Below, piece after piece: positions 10,570-22,031 of a stretch of 64,000 nucleotides of DNA. The stretch lies in the NCBI GenBank assembly GCA_036873755.1, contig JAVTVY010018982.1, positions 1 through 64,000 of the forward strand. The letters run 5' to 3'. This stretch comes from Hanleya hanleyi. Taxonomy: Eukaryota; Mollusca; Polyplacophora; Lepidopleurida; Hanleyidae. Under the pieces are notes generated by a model. That model was given only the letters and a program-made list of their open reading frames with translations, searched no databases and was not told the origin of the DNA. The position numbers and the translations under genes were made by a program. Each line of letters opens with the position of its first letter. Positions within the stretch are counted from its first letter, which is position 1.

Positions 10570-10915
10570 TAACAGTTATTTTCTCGAAGCGAAGTCCAAC
10601 TCCATGCTTGTTGTTTTTATAAACTTTTCCAAGCTGATGATTAACTGTACAAAAGCCAGCTGCTGCTCTCCATGCTTGTTGCTTTTATTGACTTTCCCAA
10701 AGCCGTGATGATTCAAGTATCCATGAGACATTTTCACAGAGACCCCCACCTCCTTCGCAGACGCCATGTTGGGTATTTTTTGCAGTCACTTGGACAGAAA
10801 TGGACGAGGTAGGGGTCACTGTGGAAACGTCCTGTGGACACTTAATCACCACAGCTTTAGGAAAGTTAATAAAAGCAGCAAGCATGTTGGAGAAGGAGTT
10901 AGCTTCCAGAAATTA
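10570..10915. repeat. Inverted repeat of a short coding-like segment
   Basis: On the plus strand a frame opens after TTTTTTGCAG (a possible acceptor near 10783) and reads DEVGVTVETSCGHLITTALG then KLIKAASMLEKELASRN and stop (ending near 10915). On the minus strand 10576-10767 reads KEVGVSVKMSHGYLNHHGFG, then KVNKSNKHGEQQ, and ends KFIKTTSMELDFASRK and stop. The two arms are about 75% identical at DNA level over ~90 bp. The minus-strand arm holds an extra internal repeat of GGAAA-GT--ATAAAA-CAACA. The protein family is not recognised. Confidence 0.6.
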
Positions 10916-10962
10916 GCTGTAAGGAGGATCGGCATGATTACATATGGGTTGTACATATAGAC

Positions 10963-12676
10963 TTGTTGAAACGATCGGACTTCAGTGTTGAGAGTATCTC
11001 TGAACTGCAGAACGCGGACACAGATTTGCAGCCATTGCTGAATTATTTGAACCAAGATGAGCTGCCGGAATCTCAGAAGGCCGCTCGTAGGATCTTGTTG
11101 GAGTCGGGTGACTACATTGTGGTACAAGGACTGTTGCTCCATGCTAGGGTAGCCAAGGCTAAGAGAACCACAAACCTATCACATTACCAGCTAGTGTTGC
11201 CCCGGACTTTGGTAAAAACTGTGCTGTACTTGTATCATGACTCTGTGATGGCAGGACACGGTGGAATCGACGATACCATCGATCGGATTAAGGAACATTA
11301 CTTTTTGAAGGGAATGAGTAAAGCAGTGTCTGATTACGTGAAATCGTGCGATGCATGCCAGAAACGCAAGACAACACAGAATCACACCAGTCTTGCATTA
11401 CAGCACTTCCTGTACCCAAGGGTCCCTTTGAAGTATGGCAAGTAGATCTATATGGGCCTTTGACCATCACTCCACGCGGTAACAGTTATGTATTTACAGC
11501 CATTGACATGTTCAGTAGATACATATATGCCTTGCCGTTGGCCAACAAAGATGCGCTGACAGTGGCTACGGCAGTATTTCAGCTGTTCACAACTTTTGGA
11601 GTCTGCAATACAATGGTGAGTGACCCCGGCTCGGAGTTCACTGCAGAGGTGACGCGTGAGGGTCGACTTCTTGATGTGGATGAGCAGTTTACCCCCAGCT
11701 TTATGCATCACTGTCTCGGAGCTTGTGAGAGAACCCATCGTACTATCGCGGAGCATCTAACACCTTATGTCGAGGGAAATCGGAATTCATGGGAGGAGAG
11801 TTTACCTGGGGCGATGTTCGCGATGAACTCTGCAGTTACTTCCTTCCATGGCTTTTCCCCTTTTGAGGTACTGTACGGGCAAAGGCCGAAATTTCTGCTA
11901 TCTGGAGTTGCTAGTAAACTCTTGAGTGGTGCTAAGGCGGACATGAATGGCTATCTACAGGATGTGACCTCGAAACTAGAGTCTATCAGAGAGCAAGTAC
12001 GCGAGAATGCTCTGAAAACTCAGCAGAAAATGGTTGACCGGGCCAATGCCAAGATCAAGACACTGGACATCGCCAAAGGAGATTATGTGTACTTGATAAC
12101 GGAAACAAAGGGGGTTGGACGGAAAACCAAAACAGGTACTCTGGCCCCTTTGTCATACGGGAGATAATGAGCCCACACTTGGTTCGGTTACTTAACCCTC
12201 GAACAGGGCGGTTGAAAAGTGGATGGGTACACATCGATCGCCTCAAAGTGGCGTATGTTAGACAGCCAAATCCAGTTCCCTATTTCTGTGACCGTGTTGT
12301 GACTAAACACGACCAGGACGAAATAGTTGATTTGTCGACCACGAGTAGTGAATCGGAAACTACTTCCGGTCCGGTTAGTGAATTCATTAGGCAGCGCAGT
12401 AAGCCACGCCCTCAGCGGGTTAGACGCAAACCTGCCAGATTCCGAGATTCTAGTCATGTGCACCCATTTGATCTGTCGGAATTAGGGTCGACATCGCAGG
12501 GGTATCAGAAAATCAAACGGGTCCTCAGACAACGGAATGTAGATGTCACGAAAGAGTATTTGGTACAAATTAGGGGTGAGCCAGCACAGAAAGCTCTTTG
12601 GGTAAAGGCCTCCAATCTTGATGCTGAGGCCAAGAGAGCCATTATATTGCATTCTCCAACAGTGGTGGATTTGTAA
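10963..12676 (+). pseudogene. Ty3/gypsy-type integrase with chromodomain-like tail, frameshifted
   Basis: Three consecutive frames make one broken pol 3' region. 10963-11445 holds the zinc-binding domain (YHDSVMAGHGGIDD then VKSCDACQKRK, an HHCC pattern). 11346-12167 holds the integrase core with D34 (WQVDLYGPL), D93 (VSDPGSEF) and E128 (GACERTHRTI), the D,D(35)E arrangement needed for strand transfer. 12167-12676 continues with MSPHLVRLLNPRTG, an acidic linker, and a chromodomain-like end (EYLVQIRG.P..ALWVKASNL) that could tether insertion to chromatin. Frame changes lie near 11395 and 12140. Reverse transcriptase, RNase H, protease and gag are missing upstream, and no LTR pair was found, so it is a 5'-truncated, inactive copy. 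Class is inferred from the integrase order and D,D(35)E; the exact clade is not. Confidence 0.85.
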
Positions 12677-14077
12677 GTTGTATTATTGACCTCAGTAAGT
12701 TTCACATACTAGCAGCATTGACCTCGGTCATTTTTGCATGCTTAATGATCACAGAATGTATATTGTTTGAATTTTATGCCTTGCATTACATTATTGTTGT
12801 AAATGGAATATGTTGAAAGTATGTTGTGGATAAAGACTGCTAAAGTAAATGTTTGTTTATGTTATGGCACACCATGGTAATGGCATGTCTCTCTCATTCT
12901 GCCAAAAGTTATCATTATGGGATACTCATTGATGGCATATCTGTATACATGTGTCTGTAATAATGGTAAACACTATACACATTATGTCAGTTAATACATG
13001 GAATTCTATCTTTCCAGCTATAGTATGTGTCAGAATAGGAGTTGTCTACCTGTGATATAACTGAGTGCTAGTTTTTGTGCGTGTACTGATCACACACGCG
13101 ATTGCTAGGTTGTTGCGTTTTTATTGTTTGTTTCGTATTGATAGGGTTACTCCCCCGCTGAACTATAGCATGTAAAATATGGTTTAAGTTGTAGACTCGC
13201 TCGAACATAACTGATGCATATGTTTGGCCTGTAAGAAAGAATGGAACTTATTGGCACTTCTAACGGATCAGGTTTTTAGAGTGTAATGAGTGTTCGTGAG
13301 CTGTCAGCCAGATAATTTTGCCAGGAAAATCATTGCTTGTAACCATTTGTCTCCCTGTCCAGCTGCTTCACTATTCCTCCCTATTTTATTTTCTTGATGT
13401 ACTGTATTCTTGGTTTGGAGAAACATTTTTTTTTATGAAGCATAGGATCTTTGAAATTGGGTGTTGATGATGTTATTGCTGTAACGTATGTCTGTTCAAC
13501 TTGTGGTTCTGATTTGGAGTGATATGCTAACACAGAGGTTGACGGAAACTGAAGTAATGGTGTTTAAAGCAATTAATTGTAACATTTGAGACAAATGTTT
13601 TTGTTGCCGCCGATGTTATACTCCTGGAGTATATTTATGTTATTAATTGCTTTAATTCTGCCCATTATATGTATTGACGGTTCTGTAAATGGGTAATTGC
13701 TTATAACAACAGCTAAGATTGCCTTCACATGTGGAGATGGTGTTTTCCAAACTAGATCTCTAACCCCTTCACTCTCGTCACACATGGACTCGCCCTATGT
13801 ATTTTTCAATTGTCTGACCCTGATAGGCGGGATTGATGTGTGCGGGACAACGGAAGTCGTACATCATGACATGTGGTTTAATTGTATTGTTGTCGAGTTT
13901 GTGACAAGTTTTGGCATTCCTGGGTGGAATAAATGACCATCGAACTGATTATTGGATGTTTGTGTTATAAGTACCGCTGCGAATTTTTAGATGACGACTC
14001 TATAACGAATATTATGGATTAAGAATACTGATCAGCGATACGGATTTGATATTTTGGAACATCATGATGTCTTGCCC
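12677..14077. other. 3' flank of the gypsy relic, no gene seen
   Basis: AT-rich sequence with short open frames only (13573-13785 minus, 13697-13936 plus). It probably includes the element's 3' untranslated region, but no LTR could be delimited because no second copy lies in the window. Confidence 0.4.
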
Positions 14078-14268
14078 GCATCATTGAAAACTGTTGACCG
14101 CTTCTCTCTTGCAGGAAACAAGCCTATGTTTATGTATACTATGATTGTCTTTTTGAATTTGGTGCTAATACTGTTATGTGGAAATGGAATAGGTCTTTGG
14201 ATTATGGACGCGGATATTCTCTAATGGACGACGGCTGGATTATGAATGACGGACTAGACGCTTGTAAT
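14078..14268 (+). repeat. 190-bp dispersed repeat, plus orientation
   Basis: This is the reverse complement of 46461-46651 and 58958-59148. It includes CTCTCTTGCAGGAAACAAGC and GGACGACGGCTGGATTATG. The CTTGCAG-GAAAC block looks like a splice acceptor. The right edge ends at CGCTTGTAAT. It appears to be a small mobile or dispersed repeat, because unit A lacks it while B and C have it. Confidence 0.8.
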
Positions 14269-14284
14269 TCTAGCCGCCCCAGTA

Positions 14285-14320
14285 TAAGACGAGTCCCGTG
14301 CGGGATTCGAACCTCAATCA
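14285..14320 (-). other. tRNA-like B-box fragment
   Basis: On the minus strand GGTTCGAATCCCGCACGGGA carries a consensus pol III B box with a T-arm-like stem (CCCGC/GCGGG is partial). No A box at tRNA spacing was found, so it is a tRNA- or SINE-derived scrap. Confidence 0.35.
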
Positions 14321-15295
14321 AATTTTCAGCACTAGAATTTGCGCTATTCTACGATAGTGTTATCCCAAAATAACGAAAATACTGTTACATCACGGCCTAT
14401 TGACCGATCTTACACTTCTTTATTTGCTATATTTTAATTAGAAAATTGCTATATTTCTCCTAGATTTTGGCAAATTTTCTTCTAATTATTTCCTGTATTT
14501 TCACTGCGAGCCACTTGAGGGTGAGAGTACTGAAATTTTGTACGTGTTCTGAACATGCTTCTGAGATGTTCAACTACTATTTATGAGATGAAATATCAAG
14601 TTCAATATATCAGCAGTCAGTAGCTATATTTTAATGAAATAAATTTTAAAAATTTTCAGAAAAATATTGCAACGAATTTTGATTTTGTTCCCGTTTAATT
14701 GTTCTTGTTATAATGAAAGTTCTTATGATGAAAATGCCAATATGAGTAGCGCGAGTTTATGACCAAGGCAGCATTACAACAATTGACAATAAAATTTGAC
14801 TTACTGAGAACGTCAGTATTATTCTTTTCATGTACTGTTAGACTTCTTTAGTCAGGAGCGTGAATATCGAGGAATATGCAAGAACACATAATTCTGAAGC
14901 TTGTAGTCCATGCAAAATTGTGAATAGTAGAAGTGTCTATATATATATGTCAGATTCTCACGGGTATATTTTTCTCTCAGTTTGTGTTTTGCTGTTCCTG
15001 GAAGTTCATAATTCTGATTTGTGAATTATATGCTGTTTCTGTCACAAATAGGCAGGCATCAAAAGGCATATTAGAAATAGACATCATTGAGATCAGAAGG
15101 GAGACCAGCTGACTTCAGACATACATGTCTTGTGTAAATGACATCCTTTTATGGAAGATTCAGAGTGTGTTACTGTAGCGTCATTCAGATCTGAAGTTTG
15201 GAATAAATATGACCGGTCGTTGATTAGAAATGAAAGATTTAAGACCTAGTGGTGGGGTCAAAATCATAGTTTTTTCAAGTTTACGGGTGATGTTT
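14321..15295. other. AT-rich intergenic DNA, nothing recognised
   Basis: No domain-bearing frame, RNA gene or clear repeat was seen. A short TATATATATA run lies near 14940. Confidence 0.4.
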
Positions 15296-15296
15296 A

Positions 15297-16112
15297 GGGT
15301 GAAAATATCGCTAGACACCGCCGCTGTTATGTATGGCAGACATGTATATTGATTGAACTTATAATCAACATATCCCAAATTTATAAAAGCCGTGTGATTG
15401 AAGTTTGTAGATAGAATATTTACGAAATAAATGGATGTTGACCATAAAACTCGAGAAAAAAGCAATTTGTCGGATAAATTTAGACCGTTTTAGCTCAGAA
15501 AACTTGCCGCTGGAAATTTCAATCACACGGATTTGAAAAATTCAGTTATTTTTGAGTAAAAATGACTTACTGACTTCACTTGATTGTACCCACGATCGGC
15601 AGTGTGTCTTATTTCCAAAAAGAGTGCCCTCCGCCGACATCGAAACAAACACGCACTGTGAAACATGTTTGTTGCAGCGCGCACCAAGGAAAGTTTGAAC
15701 ACGACGAATTTTATAGATTGAAAATATCGCTAGGCACTGCCGCTGTTCTGCATGACAGACATGTGTAATGACTGAACTTATAAACAACATATCCCATATT
15801 CATGAAAGCCGTCTGATTGAAGTTTGTAGATAGAATATTAACGAAATAAACGGTTTCTGAAGACAAAATTTGCGAGAAAAACAATTTGCCAGATAACTTG
15901 GCGCAATTTGGACCCATAAAATTCTCCTCCAGAGAAACGAATCATACAGATTTGAAAAGTTCAGTTATTTTTGAGTAAAATGGGTACTTGACTGTACCTG
16001 ATTTCATCCACGATCGACGGTGTATTTAATTTCCGAAAAGAGTATCCTCGACCGACATCGACAAAACAAGCAGGTTTGTTGCAGCGCGCATGAACTTTGA
16101 ACACCACGTGGT
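15297..16112. repeat. Diverged tandem duplication, ~420-bp unit
   Basis: GAAAATATCGCTAG occurs at 15300 and 15720. Blocks such as GAAGTTTGTAGATAGAATAT, TTCAGTTATTTTTGAGTAAA, CCACGATCG and GTTTGTTGCAGCGCGCA are shared in order. The two copies are roughly 75% identical by eye, so the duplication is old. Related minus-strand frames in both copies (15181-15465, 15711-15917) share YFVNILSTNFN.TAF, but this follows from the repeat and no protein family is recognised. Confidence 0.75.
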
Positions 16113-16850
16113 CTATAGTACAGTCCACATGTCAAGGTCACTCTATATCAACTTGATGACGTGCACTTCCTGATTTAAAACAATACGCAAGTACTCGCAT
16201 GATATCCATTCTCTCCTTGCAATTTTTATAAAATCTCCAATACATGACTGAAAGCATTCTCCGACAGCCCTGCGTCATAGGTGACTGTTCCCGCCGGTAG
16301 CTGGGGTTCGGCTCTCATAAGATCATTAACTGTTAATCTGTGATTTTCATGCCTTAAATGGGCGCTTGTGATCAGCAAAATAAATTCTATCCTATTCCAT
16401 TCTAAGATTAACACAAGGAAATACAGATCAATTGCCCTAGGGCATAACAAAAAAGTATTCTCGGTGTCCGATTTTTAGATATTACAGGAGAAAGCCTAAC
16501 ATATTGAAGTTTCATAAATTTTCGAAGTACAGAAATCAATGCTTGTGTTTACCAATGAATAAATGAGTCTGAATTCAGTCTTATCTTACTGGCCTTTTTT
16601 TTCTTCTTCTTTTTTGGTTCCATCACAGGGACGGCAGAACACCCCCCTCATATTTTCACCCACCCCCCTACCCCCCCCAAAAAACACACACGACACAAAA
16701 CAATAACAAGGCAGAGAGAGATTTAAAAATATGATAGAATAAAACGAGAAAAAAACCCCAATATGGTCAGAAACAACAAAACAGGTGAAACAAATTGAGT
16801 GTACACAATATTTCTTGTTTTATTATTTCTACAACGCATCCCGACCATCT
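16113..16850. other. Intergenic with C-rich and A-rich tracts
   Basis: No gene was recognised. A T-rich tract (16595-16616) is followed by a C-rich block (16642-16680) and an A-rich block to about 16760. Confidence 0.4.
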
Positions 16851-16970
16851 AAAACCCCTGAAGCTTCCGGGGCTTGGGCAGCCCCTGGACCCTCGCCTAT
16901 TGTGCTGTGATAGTGGCCCCTCCGATCAACAATTGCTTCCTCCATGCCTGGATCAAGCCCCTGAAGCATT
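16851..16970. repeat. Possible transposon tail fragment
   Basis: CCCCTGAAGCTTCCGGGGC is a near-palindrome and CCCCTGAAGC recurs near 16960. GC-rich text of this style (GGGGCTTGGGCAGCCCCTGG) is typical of DNA-transposon subterminal sequence, but no ends were found. Confidence 0.3.
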
Positions 16971-17606
16971 TGTTTTCGTTTCACATTGTTGTTGTATCAT
17001 TTACTGCTGTATATGCTGCCACGCTTTGGTGTTTTAATTTTGAATCAACATAAATCAGTAGATAACTCAATTCTAGCATCATAAAATAGTGTGACTGGCA
17101 AGATATTTTTTTTATCTGTTTGAAGTTTGTGACCAATATTTCTTTTAATTCGAGAACACAATCGATTCGACGTTTTCTGGGCCACTATAAACCCTGTGTA
17201 GGCCTACTAAAATTGATATAAATAGATTTATTATTCACTAAGTTGTTTATTAAGATTTACTGTATACAATTATATAATCATGGCATGTAGTCGACCGTGA
17301 GTAATAATTACTGCATGGTACAATTGGTCTATCGCAGTAAACATTTAAAGAGGTAGTAGCGTCATTTAAGAAATATTCAGTAAATAACATATTAGTTATT
17401 TAGTAGTTGAGATCAACTATGGTGAACGTTTTGCTGTGACCTCATTCTTTAATATCACGGGCATTGAAATCACACTTCTGACATTCTCTGAAAAACCTGA
17501 CCGCATCTGCACTTGGCTCCAGTGCCTGAGATGACGTCACAAAACAAGCACTGGCATTCCAGGCATGATGCTTTGCAACGTCATACTCGATCTTAGAACT
17601 TTTATT
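16971..17606. other. Intergenic, nothing recognised
   Basis: AT-rich DNA. One CRE-like GATGACGTCAC lies near 17531 with no gene next to it. Confidence 0.35.
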
Positions 17607-17738
17607 ATCCTATAACAGCTTAGTCTGGATACCCAACCCACATTTATACGCTACGTCATCCTTTGCTGCATATGTATCCCAACGTTATTATAGAGACGGG
17701 TATCCAGTCTACAGGACAGCTTATAACGTGACGTCATG
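17607..17738. repeat. Short foldback element
   Basis: TAGTCTGGATACCC at 17621 is mirrored by GGGTATCCAGTCTA at 17698. The arms extend imperfectly (ATAACAGCTTA against ACAGCTTATAAC) to about 30 bp. CTACGTCATCC and GTGACGTCATGG lie in mirrored positions. Confidence 0.5.
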
Positions 17739-18332
17739 GACACCTGGTCACGTTATCCGAAGTTATCTCAAGTCATTTTCCATTTTAATGCTGTTCACTA
17801 GACCGAATTAAGAATCTGACAATATTGGTCCCTATAAGAAACACTTCCCGACTTGAAAATCTTTTTTTGGCCAATGTTGCAAGTGATCATGCTGTTCAGT
17901 TTACCCGAACAATTAAAATCAGGCTACTATCTCTTCAAAGTTTTTAACATTGATACAAAACGATAATTAATATTCCATGATCTTCTGGTAGATTCATATT
18001 AATAACCGTGTCTAAGATATTGAGCAGAGTTCCATTCTTCAGGGAAACGTACCATGTACGATATAAAAATGATGGCGTCTCTGTTGGCAGCCACATACTC
18101 CTTTCCAAAGAGGAATATATGAACATCAGATTTACGAACTGCAATTAATGCAGTTTTACCGCCAGTATATTTCTTTCAATGTACAGTTGGTGCTATTATA
18201 AACACTCAAACGAAATAGGTTTTTCGATCATATTGATGTGGAAATTCTAATATGGACGATGGCTGAATATTGAATGTCGGAACTAACATTTGCTAAGTCA
18301 ACCAAGATTATATGAAGAGCATTTTCATTTTA
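17739..18332. other. Intergenic, nothing recognised
   Basis: No domain, RNA gene or strong repeat was seen. Confidence 0.35.
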
Positions 18333-18688
18333 TCCAGACAATTTCTACGTTCCCACTTCGAACTTCCCTTGATATATCTGAACCCCTTCAATGTTCAAAT
18401 AACTTATAGACACGAGACGTCACTGACCTCGAAAACATTTGAAATTCGAAATGGGTCGCACAAGAGCGTTATTGATTGGCTTACCTAATTAGTGGGCACC
18501 ATATTAGGAGGAAGGATGCCGCTAATAGAGGATGAAGTCAATCTATGTCACTTCACTCGCAATCGATGTGTACGTTCTGATTGGTTCTTCTGTCGTTAGC
18601 TGGTGAAATTTACACCTCGGATTTTGAACGCTGAAGGGGTCAGATAAATCAAGGCAGGTTCGAAGTGGGAACGTAGAAATTGGCTGGA
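18333..18688. mobile_element. MITE with ~65-bp terminal inverted repeats
   Basis: The left arm starts TCCAGACAATTTCTACGTTC and the right arm is its inverse, ending AACGTAGAAATTGGCTGGA. The arms match over about 65 bp, through CCCACTTCGAAC and CCCCTTCA to GTTCAAA. TA flanks both ends (TTTTA-TCC and GGA-TAATA), consistent with a Tc1/mariner-type 2-bp target duplication. The 230-bp interior has no coding potential. Confidence 0.75.
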
Positions 18689-18694
18689 TAATAT

Positions 18695-19195
18695 GAAGAT
18701 GATGAAGAGGAGCTCAAGAACAACCGAAGTCTAGAGCAAGCAGATCTGAAATCAAATACTAGAATCTACAGGACGAAAAAAAAAAAATTGCATAGTAAAT
18801 ATGCAGTCAGATGTTATTCATGACCAGTTGATCGGGACAAAAAAAGAAACATGAATAAGCAACTGAAGTGAATAGGAGACTCGGCAATCAGCCAGCAGTT
18901 GGAAGAATTGAGGATTGAGGAGGACAAAACAAAGCGGGAACTAAAGGACACAGTACAGAAACTATAGGACGAATGATAAAGATCAATACCAGAATATTGA
19001 CGCAATACTGGAGAAAACCAGGAAGAAGTTTAACGAGTACTGAAGAAAGGAGTCGATAAGCTGAAAGTGACAGTTGGAGAACAGAACTTACCCAATTATT
19101 TGAAAATAGAAATGAGCATTTAGGAGATTGATGAGCTACAAATACGAGTACAGTTTCTGGAAAACGAGAGCAAGACTTCACAAGCAGTGAATTAA
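18695..19195 (+). pseudogene. Decayed coiled-coil protein fragment
   Basis: In shifting frames the plus strand reads DDEEELKNNRSLEQADLKSN, then QQLEELRIEEDKTKRELKDT and VQKL, then VLKKGVDKLKVTVGEQN, then EIDELQIRVQFLENESKTSQ. The heptad-like spacing of L and I with many E and K residues is that of a long coiled coil. Stops and frame changes interrupt it repeatedly, and an A-run sits near 18777-18787. I do not recognise the parent protein; a LINE ORF1-type or cytoskeletal coiled coil would both fit. Confidence 0.45.
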
Positions 19196-19640
19196 TATAC
19201 TGTTTATGATTCATATGCAAGATCTTCAATAATATAGTTTGTAGTCGTATAACAGATGATGACGAATATTTGAAGATGGCATAACACAGGTCATGATGGA
19301 ACTTTTATTATATCTCTGTATGTGAGCATGGATACAATTCTGTTATTTTGAAGTCGGAGTCATGCTTCAATCAGACCCAAGCACCAGTGATACAAGCGCA
19401 TTTGCCTGGCTGGTGGGATATTGGATGCTAGATGACTACGTATATTTTCAAAGAATTATGGAAATTAATAAATAAATTTCTTTTCGAATACATCTTTTTT
19501 AATAAAAGAAAATCTCGATCTCTTACTCATTCCCATAGATGTCAAAAATGAATGTAATAACACTGAGAGAATAAAACCATATCGGATTAATATGGATCTA
19601 AACTCATTACTTGGACAGAACGGTTGTTGTGAAGTATACT
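19196..19640. other. Intergenic, nothing recognised
   Basis: AT-rich DNA without recognised features. Confidence 0.35.
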
Positions 19641-20180
19641 ATATGGGTGGTCAGCGATGGTGGATGTCGCAACTGCCAACATATCGTAATTGACTCCTCT
19701 TTAACTGTTGCATGGTGTGAGTTATGCCGAACATGGACTGCATTAATTAGATTCATCTCCATTCAACACGAATATAAATAACATTGAGAAATAAAACTGC
19801 AGGCTGGAAACATGTTTCATCTTGCTTGTTGGTGCGAGTTGTGCCCAACATTGTGTTATTTGTCCCATTAATTTGTTTTATCTCCATAAATATAAAACAG
19901 TATGAAATCGCCCTGATCTGGATTATTCTTGTTCACTTGGACAGAACTCTTGTTGGTGCGAGTTGTATCCAGAAAGACATTAATGAAGATCTTCATGAAA
20001 CATTCAGATAAAACATTATCAAATAAGAGAGATTAACCACGCTTGTTGGTGCGAGTTGTATCCAGAAAGACATTAATGAAGATCTTCATGAAACATTCAG
20101 ATAAAACACGATTAAATAAAGAGAGATTCACCAGGGTTGTTGGTGGGAGCATACCACTCATGGTTAGTGCTGAGGTTGAT
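19640..20180. repeat. Degenerate tandem repeat with a recent 93-bp duplication
   Basis: TTGTTGGTGCGAGTTGTATC starts at 19950 and again at 20043, and each continues identically through CAGAAAGACATTAATGAAGATC to CAGATAAAACA. Older relatives (GTTGGTGCGAGTTGTGCCC near 19828 and GGTGTGAGTTATGCC near 19714) precede them with 110-120-bp spacing, so the array has both old and fresh units. Confidence 0.7.
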
Positions 20181-20857
20181 TGTGGACATCGCCTCCTCTA
20201 GCATAACGAAATTAACATTTCACCTTCATTCATATCCCTTCAACAGAGTCTTCATATCATTTTATATAACACACCTGCTCTGTTTTTCTTATTAATATTC
20301 TAAGTTCTGTTGAATATACATGTACATCTAGCAGTTTCATTTTGTTGCTTTGTTCTATTATTGACATTCGAATGTTTGGTCGTTGCTATATTGCTGAATG
20401 TCTTCTCTCTCTGTCAACTGACATATAATTCAAACATGTGTTTCATATAGTTGAGCTCACCCTCTGTACATGTCATTTGACAAATACATGTTGGTTTATT
20501 GTCTGGGTGGGAATGTCGGGCATTACAGGTTACATGTAGTTTTTCTGGGTATTCTTCCATTTACCATGTTTACCCATGAAGAAACGTTTACTCCATCAGA
20601 TTCCCTTGATGCTCATTCATTAACATCAGATGAGTTACTCCTTTGAGTTGATCTGTCATCACAGCTCCCGAGCTTAAAGTCTGTGTGGGTACTTCATAGT
20701 TTCCTCGAGAACATCGATCTGCAGTGAAAATGCGGCCGACATTCTAAGGCTACGTCTTAGAACCCTCCAAATTCTAGTCTGAATTTTAGGTGCGGATGAA
20801 GGCTTTCCTGTGAAGTCATGTGGCTGCTTTTTAGTCGCGAGACGTCATTTTGTTCAA
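20181..20857. other. Intergenic, nothing recognised
   Basis: No gene or clear repeat was seen before the foldback element. Confidence 0.35.
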
Positions 20858-20866
20858 ACTATTACA

Positions 20867-21357
20867 TAGCTAAATAATGTATAGCCCTCAAGAGTATGAG
20901 GGCTATATACGTCGGCCCCAGTCACCTCCAGCGAGGGTTTTAGATAATTTTATTACGAATCACCCACCTCTGAACCTGCCGTACATCTAAACTCTATCCC
21001 CTCCTGCGCACTATTTCAAAATCTTGCACACTATTGTGAAATAGTAACGAATATATCGCCGTCTGAATTTTCCAGTCGGAAACTTCTAGCTCTCTGCGCG
21101 CCATGTTGGTGACGTCACTCTATACGGTTAACATGGCGCGTTTAAAGTGGAAGTCGTCTGGGAAATTCAGACGGCGATATATTCGTTACTATTTCACAAT
21201 AGTGTGCAAGATTTTGAAATAGTGCGCAGGAGGGGATAGACATTAGATGTACGGCAGGTTCAGAGGTGGGTGATTCGTAATAAAATTATCTAAAACCCTC
21301 GCTGGAGGTGACTGGGGCCGACGTATAGCCCTCATACTCTTGAGGGCTATATATTAT
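20867..21357. repeat. Foldback palindrome 1
   Basis: The left arm runs TATAGCCCTCAAGAGTATGA to CGCCGTCTGAATTTTCCAG and the right arm returns as its inverse, ending at GGGCTATATATTAT. Each arm has an internal hairpin (AGCCCTCAAGAGTATGAGGGCT). ATGGCGCG and CGCGCCAT flank the centre. The LTR element begins directly at 21358. Confidence 0.85.
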
Positions 21358-21717
21358 TGTAACGTGTACGAGCAGGACCAGTCGTAGTGTTTAGAAGAAA
21401 ACGAATCAATAACCGGGATTGCCCACTGGCATTCTGGCCGTCACCGTCGTTAACCCCTTCACTAGTAGAGATCCGGAGCTCGAAGAGATGATCACAACCC
21501 TACAAGGATGACGGACGCTGATGTAAAGGTCTATTATGGTATATTCTGCACAAATAGTATACGCGGTTACAAATAATAGCGTAGAACCGCGTGGCTTAGA
21601 CGGAATGTCTAAGGCGATGTAACGTTAGGATATTTACATATATGTACAGACACTAGGAGAGTGTATGCAAATAAACTTGATGTATATATACACGCGATAT
21701 GAGAGGATGTGTGCACA

Positions 21718-21832
21718 CAAGTCAACGGATACGTACACTTGGTGTGTGCATATAAGGTTCACGGATACGTACACTTCGTGTGTGCATATAAGGTTCACGG
21801 ATACGTACACTTGGTGTGTGCACATAAAGTTA
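21718..21832 (+). repeat. 42-bp triplication in the LTR
   Basis: CACGGATACGTACACTTGGT with GTGTGCATATAAGGTT is repeated three times (first copy begins CAACGGATAC). The same array sits at 25146-25260 in the other LTR. The inner GATACGTA and GTGTGCAC/GTGTGCAT parts are near-palindromic. Confidence 0.85.
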
Positions 21833-22031
21833 AACGTATCCCTGGTGTATATGTGGATAATAGAAGAGAATGTGTGCAGTTTAAGCTTGATGTTATATGG
21901 TAATAATATATATATGAGAGTGTATGCATATAACTTTATAGTTAATATAGTGCTTAATGCGCGATCAGGGCGGCCTGGCTGCTGGCCCTTCTCTTCTGGG
22001 GATAAGGGCTGCTGGCCCTTCTCTTCCGTCG

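Noticed and set aside
12677..14077. 3' LTR of the gypsy relic
   Set aside because: No second copy of this sequence lies upstream in the window, so no LTR boundary can be supported.
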